The notes beneath the pieces are model-generated. The model did not search any database. It was not told the origin of the DNA and saw only the letters and a list, made by a program, of their open reading frames with translations. Below, in pieces: positions 41,928 to 50,766 of a stretch of DNA of 64,000 nucleotides. The translations under genes were made by a program, and so were the position numbers. Position 1 is the first letter of the stretch, and every line of letters starts with the position of its first letter. The stretch is from Anianibacter sp965662745 (GTDB lineage: Bacteria; Pseudomonadota; Alphaproteobacteria; Rhodobacterales; Rhodobacteraceae). The DNA lies in assembly GCA_965662745.1 (NCBI GenBank), contig CBFIJK010000006.1, positions 1-64,000 of the forward strand, given 5' to 3'.

Positions 41928-43157
41928 CTAACCCCCTACCTTGCTCAGAAGCATCGACCCGTTGGTGCCGCCAAAGCCGAAGCTGTTGGTCATCACCGTG
42001 TCGAGGCCTGCGCCGGTCACCGTTTTCGTCGCGATCTCGGATGGGTCAAGCGCCGGGTCCAGCGTTTTCACGTTGATAGATGGCGCGATGAAATCGTCCT
42101 TCAGCATCAAAAGGCAGAAGATCGCCTCTAGCGCGCCAGCCGCACCTTGCGCGTGGCCGGTCATCGATTTGGTCGAGCTGATCAGCGGCGTGCTGCCCTG
42201 TCCGAAGACCCGGCGCACCGCTTCGACCTCGCCGACATCGCCCACGGGCGTCGAGGTGCCGTGCGCGTTGATGTAGCTGACCTTGTGTCCTTCGGGCAGC
42301 GTCTTCAGCGCCAGCCGCATCGCGCGCTCGCCGCCTTCGCCTGAAGGCGCGACCATGTCGTGCCCGTCAGATGTCGCGCCAAAGCCAGTGACCTCGGCAT
42401 AGATCGTCGCGCCGCGCGCTTTCGCGCGCTCCATGTCCTCAAGAACGACCATGCCGCCGCCGCCCGAGATCACGAACCCGTCGCGATCCGCGTCGAAGGC
42501 GCGGCTTGCTTCGGCGGGCGACTCGTTGAACTTCGACGACATCGCACCCATCGCGTCGAAGAGACAGGAGAGCGTCCAGTCGAGTTCCTCTCCGCCGCCC
42601 GCGAACATCACGTCCTGCTGGCCCAGCATGATCTGCTGCGCCGCCATGCCGATGCAATGCAGCGAGGTTGAACAGGCCGAGGTGATCGAGAAATTCACGC
42701 CCTTGATCTTGTAGGCGGTCGACAGGTTCGCCGAGACGGTGGACGACATGCATTTCGGTACCGCGAAGGGACCGATGCGCTTGGGGCTGCCCTTTTCCAG
42801 AACAGTCTGATGCGCGGCCAGCATGGCGCTGGTCGACGGCCCGCCGGAACCTGCGATCAGGCCGGTATGGGGGTTCGACACTTCATCTCCGCTCAGCCCC
42901 GCATCTGCGATGGCCTGCTGCATGGCGATATAAGCATAGGCCGCACCCGGCCCCATGAAGCGCAGAAGGCGCTTGTCGATCTGTTCAGCGACATCGATGT
43001 CGATCGCGCCTTTGACCTGGCTGCGAAAGCCTTTCTCGATGTAATCCTCGGCCCGGACGATGCCGGACTTGCCCGATTTCAAAGAGGCGGTGACCTCTTC
43101 GGCGGAATTCCCGATGGACGAAACGATGCCCAATCCGGTGACGGCGACGCGGCGCAT
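41928..43157 (-). CDS. fabB: 3-oxoacyl-[acyl-carrier-protein] synthase I
   Basis: This 409-residue condensing enzyme is needed, with FabA, for unsaturated fatty acids. The active-site Cys is in 'SITSACSTSLHCIGMAAQ', and the two histidines are in 'NAHGTSTPVGD' and 'STKSMTGHAQGAAG'. It lies 24 bases after fabA on the same strand and four bases before fabI. Confidence 0.96.
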   Translation of the reverse strand: MRRVAVTGLGIVSSIGNSAEEVTASLKSGKSGIVRAEDYIEKGFRSQVKGAIDIDVAEQIDKRLLRFMGPGAAYAYIAMQQAIADAGLSGDEVSNPHTGLIAGSGGPSTSAMLAAHQTVLEKGSPKRIGPFAVPKCMSSTVSANLSTAYKIKGVNFSITSACSTSLHCIGMAAQQIMLGQQDVMFAGGGEELDWTLSCLFDAMGAMSSKFNESPAEASRAFDADRDGFVISGGGGMVVLEDMERAKARGATIYAEVTGFGATSDGHDMVAPSGEGGERAMRLALKTLPEGHKVSYINAHGTSTPVGDVGEVEAVRRVFGQGSTPLISSTKSMTGHAQGAAGALEAIFCLLMLKDDFIAPSINVKTLDPALDPSEIATKTVTGAGLDTVMTNSFGFGGTNGSMLLSKVGG

Positions 43158-43181
43158 GGGGTGTCTCCTTGTCGCGTTGGA

Positions 43182-43691
43182 TCAGCTCTCGGAGAGAGCG
43201 ACTTTCATATCTTTCACTTGATAGATGACTTCGCCGTCCGCTTCCACTCGGCCATCAGCGACGCCCATGGTCAGGCGGCGGGTTTGCACGGCCTTGGTGA
43301 AGTCGACGTAATAGGTCAGCATCTTGCGGTCGGGACGGACCATCCCTGTCAGCTTCACCTCGCCGACGCCCAGCGCATAGCCGCGTCCCTGCCAGCCGCG
43401 CCAGCCAAGGTTGAAGCCGGTCAGTTGCCACAGGCCGTCAAGGCCAAGACAGCCGGGCATGATCGGATTGCCGGGGAAATGGCACTCGAAGAACCACAGA
43501 TCCGGCGTGATATCGAACTCGGCAACGACATGGCCCTTGCCGTTCGGCCCGCCATCGCCCGAAATATCGGTGATGCGGTCCATCATCAGCATGGGCGGCT
43601 CTGGAAGTTGCGCATTGCCGGGGCCGAACAGCTCTCCGCGTGCGCATTTGAGTAGGTCTTCCTTGCCGAAGCTCGTTGGATATCCTGCCAT
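43182..43691 (-). CDS. fabA: 3-hydroxydecanoyl-ACP dehydratase/isomerase
   Basis: This 169-residue hot-dog-fold enzyme dehydrates 3-hydroxydecanoyl-ACP and isomerises trans-2- to cis-3-decenoyl-ACP, the branch point to unsaturated fatty acids. The catalytic His is in 'FFECHFPGNPIMPG' and the Asp in 'CLGLDGLWQLTGF'. It is first in fabA-fabB-fabI and divergent from irr with about 180 bases between, so the two may share control sequences. Confidence 0.97.
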   Translation of the reverse strand: MAGYPTSFGKEDLLKCARGELFGPGNAQLPEPPMLMMDRITDISGDGGPNGKGHVVAEFDITPDLWFFECHFPGNPIMPGCLGLDGLWQLTGFNLGWRGWQGRGYALGVGEVKLTGMVRPDRKMLTYYVDFTKAVQTRRLTMGVADGRVEADGEVIYQVKDMKVALSES

Positions 43692-43822
43692 GTGACGCTC
43701 TCCTCCCGCCGGGGCCCGTCTTGGACGTTGTTTCGCGTTCCGCCGGGTCTAACACCGGCCATCGAAGACTGGCAATACGCATCGGGCGTCAGGCGGCCCG
43801 TCGCGCAAGACCTGCTTTTTGT

Positions 43823-43854
43823 TTGAAAAGTGCAGGCTTCGCTGCCTATATACT
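43823..43854 (+). promoter_or_regulatory. Candidate irr promoter
   Basis: TTGAAA (43823-43828) and TATATA (43847-43852) are spaced by 18 bases, followed by a short leader to the irr ATG at 43872. An imperfect inverted repeat (GCAG...CTGC) lies between the two boxes and could be an operator. This is a motif match only. Confidence 0.5.
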
Positions 43855-43871
43855 AAGCGGCTAACCCGGCA

Positions 43872-44303
43872 ATGGACAAGATGACACCAACCGAGCAACA
43901 GATCGAACGCGGAACCGAATGGCTTGCAAAGGCAGACCTGCGGCCGACCCGGCAGCGGGTGGCGCTTGCGGCGCTTCTGGTGGGGGATGGGCATAATCGT
44001 CATGTCACCGCCGAAAGCCTGTTCGCGGCTACGTCGAATGTCGGGGAAAAGGTGTCGCTGGCCACCGTCTACAACACTCTGCGCGCGTTCTGCGACGCGG
44101 GGCTGATGCAGGAAGTCACGGTCGACGGGAACAAATCCTACTTCGACACGCGCATGGACGATCACCCGCATTTCTACTGGGAAGACGAGGGTCGCCTGTC
44201 GGACGCCCCGGCAGACCAGCTTGAACTGGCGCGCGTGCCGGAAGCGCCCGAAGGCACCGAGATCGCGAAGATCGACGTTGTGATCCGCCTCAAGCGGCGG
44301 TGA
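43872..44303 (+). CDS. irr: Fur-family iron response regulator Irr
   Basis: This 143-residue Fur-type protein has an HTH in 'RPTRQRVALAALLVG' and 'VSLATVYNTLRAFCDAGLMQ', and a dimerisation part with 'SYFDTRMDDHPHFYWEDEGR'. The residue pattern and lack of C-terminal cysteines fit alphaproteobacterial Irr rather than Fur or Zur. Irr controls heme and iron genes and responds to heme. It is divergent to fabA and convergent with the FKBP gene (three bases between stops). Confidence 0.88.
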   Translation: MDKMTPTEQQIERGTEWLAKADLRPTRQRVALAALLVGDGHNRHVTAESLFAATSNVGEKVSLATVYNTLRAFCDAGLMQEVTVDGNKSYFDTRMDDHPHFYWEDEGRLSDAPADQLELARVPEAPEGTEIAKIDVVIRLKRR

Positions 44304-44306
44304 ACG

Positions 44307-44735
44307 TCAAACGATCTCGACAAGCTCTACGTCAAAGACAAGATCCTTGCCCGCAAGCGGGTGGTTCGCGTCGATGGTGATGGTTTCGTCGCTGACATCC
44401 GAAATCACGACCGGGATGGCCTGACCTTCGGGCGATTGCAGCTGTAGTTGCGTGCCGACCTCTGCCGGAATTTCATCGGGAAGCTGATCGCGCGGAACGG
44501 TCTGGGCGCGGTCGGCATCATGCGCGCCATAGGCCTCTTCCGCCGGGATCTCGACCTTCTTGGTATCGCCGGGCGTCATGCCGGGCATCGCCTTGTCGAG
44601 ACCGGGGATGATCTGGCCCGAGCCGACCGTGAATTCGAGGGGTTCGCGGCCCGCGCTGGAATCGAACGTGGTGCCGTCCGTCAGGGTGCCGGTGTAGTGA
44701 AGGCGAATGGTGTCGCCGGTCTTGACCTCTGCCAT
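44307..44735 (-). CDS. FKBP-type peptidyl-prolyl isomerase (SlyD-like)
   Basis: This 142-residue protein has an FKBP core with the insert-in-flap (IF) arrangement of SlyD: 'GDTIRLHYTGTLTDGTTFDS', 'GSGQIIPGLDKAMPGM' and 'PAEEAYGAHDADRAQTVPRD'. It catalyses proline isomerisation and likely acts as a chaperone. The His-rich tail of SlyD is missing. The ATG at 44735 follows AAGGAAAC; longer frames run through noncoding DNA. It ends next to irr. Confidence 0.93.
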   Translation of the reverse strand: MAEVKTGDTIRLHYTGTLTDGTTFDSSAGREPLEFTVGSGQIIPGLDKAMPGMTPGDTKKVEIPAEEAYGAHDADRAQTVPRDQLPDEIPAEVGTQLQLQSPEGQAIPVVISDVSDETITIDANHPLAGKDLVFDVELVEIV

Positions 44736-44931
44736 GAAGTTTCCTTGTGGGTAATCTGTGGGGGGTGAATTGGGGGGGCGGGCCATTCTGCGGCCGTCCC
44801 GCGCGGGGTGCGAGCCCAAGGTAAGGTCGCTGCCGCGATTGTAAACCCTGCCGTCCGAAAGGCCCGAGGAAACGGCTTTTCCTTGCGGCAACGCTCTGCC
44901 ATCGTTCAGCGGAATGAAGGGGAGGATGGCA

Positions 44932-45618
44932 ATGCCGATCAAGGCCTGTGTCTTCGACGCCTATGGCACGTTGTTCGATGTCGCGGCGGCCGCGCGCGAG
45001 GCGGCGGAAGAGCCGGGGCGCGAAAGCTTTGCCGCCCACTGGCCGCAGATCGCGGCGGACTGGCGGACCAAGCAGTTGCAATACAGCTGGCTGCGCGCGG
45101 TCACGGGCGAATATTGCAGCTTTTGGCAGGTCACGCAGGATGGGCTCGACTGGGCGATGGAGCGTGCAGGCCTTGACGACCCCGAACTGCGTGAGCGGCT
45201 GTTGGCGCTCTATTTCGAGCTGTCGGCTTACCCAGAGGTGCCGCAGATGCTGGCCGATCTTGCGAAGGCAGGATTCAAGTCCGCGATCCTCAGCAATGGC
45301 TCTCCGGATATGCTGGAAGGCGCGGTCGACAGCGCGATGATCGGCGACTGGCTGAGCGATGTGATCTCGGTCGAGGATGTCGGAATATTCAAACCCGCCG
45401 CCGCAGTTTACCAGCTTGTGCCGGACAAGATGGGCGTCGATGTCGAAGAAGTGCTGTTCGTCTCGTCGAATGGCTGGGACGCCGCCTGCGCCAAGGGCTT
45501 TGGGTTTCGCACAGCCTGGGTCAATCGCGCGGGCGATCCGCTTGACCGTTTGCCCGCCGCGCCCGACGAGATCCTTGCCGACCTGACCCCTATTCCTGAA
45601 CTCGCAAAGAGGTTCTGA
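44932..45618 (+). CDS. Haloacid dehalogenase type II-like HAD hydrolase
   Basis: This 228-residue HAD protein carries the nucleophile Asp in 'CVFDAYGTLFDV', Ser/Asn in 'AILSNGSPDML', Lys in 'VGIFKPAAAVY', and 'FVSSNGWDAACAKGFGFRTA'. These match type II (L-2-haloacid) dehalogenases, which hydrolyse C-halogen bonds, though some relatives act on other substrates. GGGGAGG lies six bases before the ATG at 44932, which decides that start over earlier ATGs. It overlaps the next gene's start by one base. Confidence 0.88.
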   Translation: MPIKACVFDAYGTLFDVAAAAREAAEEPGRESFAAHWPQIAADWRTKQLQYSWLRAVTGEYCSFWQVTQDGLDWAMERAGLDDPELRERLLALYFELSAYPEVPQMLADLAKAGFKSAILSNGSPDMLEGAVDSAMIGDWLSDVISVEDVGIFKPAAAVYQLVPDKMGVDVEEVLFVSSNGWDAACAKGFGFRTAWVNRAGDPLDRLPAAPDEILADLTPIPELAKRF

Positions 45619-46439
45619 TGCCCGAATACCAAAGCGCCGATGGCGTGAGCCTGCATTATCTCGATGAGGGCGAGGGCCTGCCGGTTCTTTGCCTTGCGGG
45701 CCTGACGCGCGATGCGCGCGACTTCGATTATCTTTCGAAGCATCTGAAAGGCGTGCGCCTGATCCGCCCCGATTATCGCGGGCGCGGCAAGTCGGGCTGG
45801 TCGGGTGCGGACACCTATACCGTGCCGGTCGAGGCCAATGATATCTTGGCGCTGATGGACACGCTGAAGCTGGACAAGGCCGCCGTGATCGGCACCTCGC
45901 GCGGCGGTCTGATCGCGATGATGCTGGGGCATCTGGCAAAGGACCGGCTGATGGGCGTATGCCTCAACGATATCGGCCCAGCGATCGAGATGGCAGGGCT
46001 GGAGCGAATCAAGGATTATGTCGGGCGCGCCCCGAACGCCAAGACCCACGCAGCACTGGCAGAGGTTCTGCCCAAGGCCTACCCCGAATTCAGCAACATG
46101 CCCGAGGGCCGTTGGCTGGAAGAGGCCCAGCGCCACACGGTCGAGACGGCAGACAGTCTGAGCCTGACATATGATCCGGCCTTGCGTGATGCATTCCTCG
46201 CCGCCTTCGAGGGGCCGGCGCAGACGGTCTGGCCGCTATTCGACGCGCTGGACGGCCTGCCACTCGCCCTGATCCGGGGCGCAGAGTCGGACCTTCTTTC
46301 GCCCGAAACCGTCGCCAAGATGCAGCGCCGCCGTCCCGACATGATCTTCGCCGAGGTGCCGGGACGCGGGCATATCCCGTTCCTTGATGAACCCGAAAGC
46401 CTGGAAGCGATCCACGCCTGGCTGGAGATTCTGCGGTGA
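45618..46439 (+). CDS. Alpha/beta hydrolase
   Basis: This 273-residue hydrolase has the nucleophile elbow 'GTSRGGLIAMMLG' (Ser near residue 95), 'PVLCLAGLTRDARDFDYLSK', an acid in 'LIRGAESDLLSP', and a terminal His in 'VPGRGHIPFLDEPES'. The substrate is unknown; it resembles 3-oxoadipate enol-lactonase-like and haloalkane-type hydrolases. It sits in a run of four overlapping genes (HAD hydrolase, this, threonine-dehydratase-like, EEP protein), so it is translated together with them. Confidence 0.88.
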   Translation: MPEYQSADGVSLHYLDEGEGLPVLCLAGLTRDARDFDYLSKHLKGVRLIRPDYRGRGKSGWSGADTYTVPVEANDILALMDTLKLDKAAVIGTSRGGLIAMMLGHLAKDRLMGVCLNDIGPAIEMAGLERIKDYVGRAPNAKTHAALAEVLPKAYPEFSNMPEGRWLEEAQRHTVETADSLSLTYDPALRDAFLAAFEGPAQTVWPLFDALDGLPLALIRGAESDLLSPETVAKMQRRRPDMIFAEVPGRGHIPFLDEPESLEAIHAWLEILR

Positions 46440-47416
46440 ATATCGACATGATCGACGCGGCGGCGGACCGGCTTGCGGGCAAGGCGCTGCGCACGCCGCT
46501 CTTGTCATCGCCCTATCTTGACGAGATCGCCGGGCGGCGCGTGCTGGTCAAACCCGAATGCCTGCAACTCACCGGCAGCTTCAAGTTTCGGGGCGCGTGG
46601 TCCGCGATTTCGGCGCTGGATGCAGATGTTCGGGAAAAGGGTGTTCTCGCGTTTTCGTCGGGCAACCATGCGCAGGGCGTTGCCTTTGCCGCGCGCGAGC
46701 ATGGTATCCCGGCAGTGATCGTGATGCCGTCCGACGCCCCTGCCCTGAAGATCGCCAACACCCGCGCGCTCGGCGGCGATGTGGTTCTCTATGACCGCGA
46801 GACCGAAAGCCGCGAAGAGATCGGCACGGCGCTGGCGGCAGAGCGTGGGTTGCACCTGATCCGCCCCTATGACGACCCGTTCGTGATCGCCGGCCAAGGC
46901 ACCTGCGGGCTGGAAATCGCGGCACAGGCAGCAGAGCTTGGCGTGCGTGAGGCGGATGTTCTTGTCTGTTGCGGCGGCGGCGGGCTGACCTCGGGCATCG
47001 CGCTTGCCTTGGCAGATCGCGCGCCGGGGCTAACGGCGCGGCCCGTGGAACCTGTGGGTTTCGACGATGTCGCCCGGTCGCTGGTCTCGGGCCAGATTGA
47101 ACAGAACGCACATAGGAGCGGGTCGATCTGCGATGCGATCGTGACGCCCTCGCCCGGAGAATTGACCTTTCCCATCATGCGGGCCCATTGCGGCCCCGGC
47201 ATCGCCGTGTCCGACGAAGACGCCCTGCGCGCGGTCGCCGCCGCCTTCCTGCGGCTCAAGATCGTCGCCGAACCCGGGGGCGCTGTGGCGCTCGCCGCGG
47301 CCCTCTATCAGCCCGAAGCGTCAAGCGGCGATACGGTCATCGCGATGGTCTCGGGCGGGAATGTGGACCCGGCAGTGTTCCGCCATGCTGTGGATAATCA
47401 TGGGGGTGAAACATGA
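46436..47416 (+). CDS. PLP-dependent threonine/serine dehydratase-like enzyme
   Basis: This 326-residue fold-type II PLP enzyme has the PLP lysine Lys50 in 'LTGSFKFRGAW', 'SSGNHAQGVAFAAREHGIP', and the phosphate loop 'CCGGGGLTSG'. There is no C-terminal ACT domain, so it resembles the catabolic threonine/serine dehydratase or hydroxyaspartate dehydratase group rather than biosynthetic IlvA. It overlaps both neighbours by four bases. It starts with GTG. Confidence 0.88.
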   Translation: MNIDMIDAAADRLAGKALRTPLLSSPYLDEIAGRRVLVKPECLQLTGSFKFRGAWSAISALDADVREKGVLAFSSGNHAQGVAFAAREHGIPAVIVMPSDAPALKIANTRALGGDVVLYDRETESREEIGTALAAERGLHLIRPYDDPFVIAGQGTCGLEIAAQAAELGVREADVLVCCGGGGLTSGIALALADRAPGLTARPVEPVGFDDVARSLVSGQIEQNAHRSGSICDAIVTPSPGELTFPIMRAHCGPGIAVSDEDALRAVAAAFLRLKIVAEPGGAVALAAALYQPEASSGDTVIAMVSGGNVDPAVFRHAVDNHGGET

Positions 47417-48612
47417 CGACTTTCACGATCGCAACATTCAACGTGAAAAACCTTATCGGCCCGGACGCAGAATACTACCGCTTCGAACAATACACCCCCG
47501 AGGAACACGCCTGGAAAGAGGATTGGCTGGCCGATCAGCTCTTGTCGCTGAATGCCGATATCGTCTGCTTTCAAGAGATTTTCGACGAGGCTGCCCTGCG
47601 CGCCGTGATTGAAGAGACCGACCGCCGGGGCGCCGATCTAAACGCGTCGGCTTTGCCCGACAAGTCCAAGAGATACCACAAGAAAGCGATCTTTCGCCGC
47701 CTTGCCTACAGCGATTACGACGGTGCCGCGATGGCCTTTGCGCCCAATGTCTCGGATGGCGAACCGGGGCAGCGACGCCCCGGCCTTGCCACCCTGTCGC
47801 GCAACGGGTTTGCCGAGCCGCCCGAGATCATCCAGCAGTTGGAAGAACCGCTCGATATCCCCTTTCAAGATCTCACCGGCGATGATGCGGGCAGCTACCG
47901 GATCACGCGGCTGTCACGCCCGATCCTGAAGGCAAAAATCCCTGTGGATAATTCCACCGTGACCGTCTTCAACTGCCACCTGAAATCCAAACTGGGCGAA
48001 TTCGACCGCCCCGAAGGCGCGGCCTTTGCGCCCGCCGCCGACCTTCTGAATTATGACCCGGCTGCCCGCGCGCTGGGGTCTCTGCGCGCCGGATTGCGCC
48101 GCATGGCAGAGGCCTGGGTGCTTCGCAAATTGGTGCTGGACGCGCTGAATGCCGGAGAGCCTGTGATGGTCCTTGGCGATCTCAACGACGGCGAACACGC
48201 TGTGTCGACCGAGATCATCACCGGCGAGACGCCGTTCCGCAACTACGCCTGGATGCGCCGCCACGACGCGACATCGCGCGATGACCGTTATTCCAAGGAC
48301 GAGGCACGCCGTATCCGCGAAGACGTGGAACGCGTGCGCCTGCATTCCGCCGAAAAGCTTTTCGTGCGCAAATCCCTGCGCGACATGGTTTACACTGCCG
48401 CCTTCGGCGGTGTGTTCGAATCCATCGACCAGATTTTGATGTCGCGGCATTTTCACCCCGATTTCGACGGGCGAATCGGCGAGATGGAATATTTCTCGGT
48501 TCTCAACGATCACCTGACCGACGGCAGCCACCCCGAGGCGCCGTATAACAAGCTCGCTTCGGACCACGGGCAGATCATGGCGCACATCCGGATGGGCAAG
48601 GCCGAGGATTGA
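47413..48612 (+). CDS. Endonuclease/exonuclease/phosphatase family protein
   Basis: This 399-residue protein of the EEP (DNase I-like) fold has 'FTIATFNVKNLIGPD' at the N-terminus, 'DIVCFQEIFDEAALRAVIEE' (catalytic Glu), 'VTVFNCHLKSK' (His) and 'VMVLGDLNDGEHAVSTEI' (Asp/Asn). The substrate may be DNA, a phospholipid or a sugar phosphate. It is last in the four-gene run and overlaps the dehydratase by four bases; the pobA promoter follows. Confidence 0.9.
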   Translation: MTTFTIATFNVKNLIGPDAEYYRFEQYTPEEHAWKEDWLADQLLSLNADIVCFQEIFDEAALRAVIEETDRRGADLNASALPDKSKRYHKKAIFRRLAYSDYDGAAMAFAPNVSDGEPGQRRPGLATLSRNGFAEPPEIIQQLEEPLDIPFQDLTGDDAGSYRITRLSRPILKAKIPVDNSTVTVFNCHLKSKLGEFDRPEGAAFAPAADLLNYDPAARALGSLRAGLRRMAEAWVLRKLVLDALNAGEPVMVLGDLNDGEHAVSTEIITGETPFRNYAWMRRHDATSRDDRYSKDEARRIREDVERVRLHSAEKLFVRKSLRDMVYTAAFGGVFESIDQILMSRHFHPDFDGRIGEMEYFSVLNDHLTDGSHPEAPYNKLASDHGQIMAHIRMGKAED

Positions 48613-48619
48613 CCCTTGA

Positions 48620-48638
48620 TAGTTGACAGTGACAACTA
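48620..48638. promoter_or_regulatory. Palindromic operator candidate upstream of pobA
   Basis: TAGTTG and CAACTA form a perfect inverted repeat with a seven-base centre (TAGTTGACAGTGACAACTA), and TTGACA inside it could serve as a -35 box. It lies 33 bases before the pobA ATG and is the only clear regulatory-looking palindrome at the head of the pca operon. It resembles MarR- or LysR-type sites; the regulator gene is not in the window. Confidence 0.6.
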
Positions 48639-48670
48639 GTTTGAGCCACAGTCGACACAGGGAGAATCCA

Positions 48671-49840
48671 ATGCGCACACAGGTCTGCATCATCGGCGGG
48701 GGACCCTCGGGTCTTTTGCTCAGCCAGCTTCTGCACAAGGCGGGGATCGACACGGTCGTTCTGGAACGCCGTACGCGCGACTACGTGCTCAGCCGCATCC
48801 GTGCGGGTGTTCTGGAATGGGGCTCTGTCGAGCTTTTGCGGGATGCCGGGATCGGTCCGCGGATCGACGCCGAGGGTTTTCCGCATACCGGCACTTATCT
48901 CGCGCTTCAGAACCGCGGCTTCCGCGTGGATTTCAAGGAAACCACCGGCAAGCAGGTTATGGTTTATGGCCAGACCGAGGTGACGCGTGATCTTTACGCC
49001 GCGCGCGCTGCCATGGACGGCGTTGTCATCCATGAGGCCGAGGGCGTGACGCCCCGATCGCTAGACAGCGATGCGCCCTATGTGACCTACTCCAAGGACG
49101 GCACAGAGCACCGGATCGACTGCGATTTCGTCATCGGCTGCGATGGCTACCACGGTGTCTCGCGCCGTTCGATGCCCGCGAATGTGCTGAAGGAATACGA
49201 ACGGGTTTACCCGTTCGGCTGGCTCGGCATCCTGTCCGAGACCCCGCCCGTCGATCACGAACTGATCTACGCCAACCACAATCGCGGCTTCGCACTCTGC
49301 TCCATGCGAAACGCCAACCTGTCGCGCTACTACGTCCAGGCTCCCGTTGATGACCCGCTCGAAAAGTGGACCGACGAAGCGTTCTGGGACGAGCTGAAGC
49401 GCCGCATCCCCGAAGAGGCCGCCGACCGTCTTGTCACCGGCCCATCCATCGAGAAATCCCTCGCGCCGCTGCGGTCCTACGTGGCGGAACCGATGCGCTG
49501 GGGCCGCCTGCTTCTGTGTGGGGATGCCGCGCATATCGTGCCGCCCACCGGCGCAAAGGGCCTGAACCTCGCCATTGGCGATGTGAAGTATGCCAGCGAC
49601 GCGCTGATCGCGCATTTCAAGGATGGTGACGACAGCGGGCTCGATCAGTATTCCCAAAAGGCCCTCGCCCGCGTCTGGGGCGCGATCCGCTTCTCGTGGT
49701 GGTTCACCACGCTGATGCACCGCTTCCCGGAACAGTCCGATTTCGATCAGCGCATCCAGGAAACAGAGCTCGAGCAACTCGAAGCGTCCCTTGCTGCGCA
49801 GACGGTGATGTCCGAGAATTACGTCGGCCTGCCCTACTGA
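48671..49840 (+). CDS. pobA: 4-hydroxybenzoate 3-monooxygenase
   Basis: This 389-residue FAD enzyme hydroxylates 4-hydroxybenzoate to protocatechuate with NADPH. It has the FAD motif 'IIGGGPSGLLLSQLLHKAG', 'RIRAGVLEWGSVELLRDAGI' and the second FAD motif 'LLCGDAAHIVPPTGAKGLNL'. GGAGAAT precedes the ATG at 48671. It is first in the pca run, with pcaD 29 bases downstream. Confidence 0.96.
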   Translation: MRTQVCIIGGGPSGLLLSQLLHKAGIDTVVLERRTRDYVLSRIRAGVLEWGSVELLRDAGIGPRIDAEGFPHTGTYLALQNRGFRVDFKETTGKQVMVYGQTEVTRDLYAARAAMDGVVIHEAEGVTPRSLDSDAPYVTYSKDGTEHRIDCDFVIGCDGYHGVSRRSMPANVLKEYERVYPFGWLGILSETPPVDHELIYANHNRGFALCSMRNANLSRYYVQAPVDDPLEKWTDEAFWDELKRRIPEEAADRLVTGPSIEKSLAPLRSYVAEPMRWGRLLLCGDAAHIVPPTGAKGLNLAIGDVKYASDALIAHFKDGDDSGLDQYSQKALARVWGAIRFSWWFTTLMHRFPEQSDFDQRIQETELEQLEASLAAQTVMSENYVGLPY

Positions 49841-49869
49841 CGCGGCGGGCACGATAGAGGAGAGACACC

Positions 49870-50658
49870 ATGCAGATCGCCAAGTTCGACGATGTCAGCA
49901 TCCACTACCGCGAAGATGGCGACCCGAAAGGCGCGCCGATTGTCTTCGCCAACTCGCTCGGCACCGATCTGCGGCTCTGGGACAAGATTATTCCGATGCT
50001 GCCGAGCGGCCTCCGGATCATCCGCTACGACAAGCGCGGTCATGGCCTTTCGTCCTGCCCGCCCTCCCCCTACGCGATGGGCATGCTGGTCACGGATCTC
50101 GAACGCCTGCTCGATCACCTCGAGGTCAAGGATTGCCTGCTCGTCGGGCTCTCCATCGGCGGGATGATCGCGCAGGGGCTTGCCGTCAAACGCATGGATC
50201 TCGTGCGTGCGATGGTGATCTCGAACACCGGCGCCAAAATCGGCACGCCCGAGATGTGGCAGAGCCGCATCGACGGTGTGCGCGATCAGGGGATAGAGGC
50301 GCTAGCCGATGCCGTCATGGAACGTTGGTTCTCTGGATCGTTTCGCGAGACGCTCGAACTCGAAGCCTGGCGCAACATGCTCACCCGCACCCCGGCCGAA
50401 GGCTATATGGGCTGCTCGTCGGCGATCTCGGGCACGGATTTCTTCACGACAACGGCCAGCCTCACGCTTCCGACCCTCGCCATCGCCGGATCCGAAGACG
50501 GCTCCACCCCGCCCGATCTCGTGCGCGAGACCGCCGATCTCATCAAGGGCAGCCGCTTTCACCTGATCCGCGGCGCGGGTCATCTTCCCTGCGTCGAGAA
50601 CCCCGAAGATTACGCCAAAGCCCTCACCGACTTCATCAAGGACACCGGCCATGCCTAG
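49870..50658 (+). CDS. pcaD: 3-oxoadipate enol-lactonase
   Basis: This 262-residue alpha/beta hydrolase opens 3-oxoadipate enol-lactone to 3-oxoadipate. It has 'VFANSLGTDLRLWDKIIPML', 'RYDKRGHGLS', the nucleophile elbow 'LVGLSIGGMIAQGLA' and a C-terminal 'IRGAGHLPCVENPEDYA'. GAGGAGAG precedes the ATG. The next gene, pcaC, is 108 bases away, with a repeat copy and two hairpins in between. Confidence 0.94.
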   Translation: MQIAKFDDVSIHYREDGDPKGAPIVFANSLGTDLRLWDKIIPMLPSGLRIIRYDKRGHGLSSCPPSPYAMGMLVTDLERLLDHLEVKDCLLVGLSIGGMIAQGLAVKRMDLVRAMVISNTGAKIGTPEMWQSRIDGVRDQGIEALADAVMERWFSGSFRETLELEAWRNMLTRTPAEGYMGCSSAISGTDFFTTTASLTLPTLAIAGSEDGSTPPDLVRETADLIKGSRFHLIRGAGHLPCVENPEDYAKALTDFIKDTGHA

Positions 50659-50673
50659 CGCCCTTCGCATCCA

Positions 50674-50750
50674 CTTTGGTTCTTCAAATACCTCAGGGGG
50701 GTCTGGGGGGGCAGAGCCCCCCCAGCGGATCGGGCGCAGAGCGCCCGAAA
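50674..50750 (+). repeat. TTTGGTGTT-type repeat, copy B, with hairpins
   Basis: It begins CTTTGGTTCTTCAAATACCT 16 bases after the pcaD stop. A GGGGGG-CAGA-type stem (GGGGGGGC with GCCCCCCC) at about 50705-50724 follows, then a second hairpin GGGCGC-AGA-GCGCCC (50732-50746). It lies inside the pca operon, so it may weaken or process the transcript rather than end it. Confidence 0.65.
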
Positions 50751-50766
50751 CGAAAGGCCAGCCCGA

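Noticed and set aside
47413..48612. The four-gene run 44932-48612 as part of the pca pathway
   Set aside because: The genes do not match pca steps, and a separate operator-like palindrome precedes pobA, so I treat it as a distinct unit.
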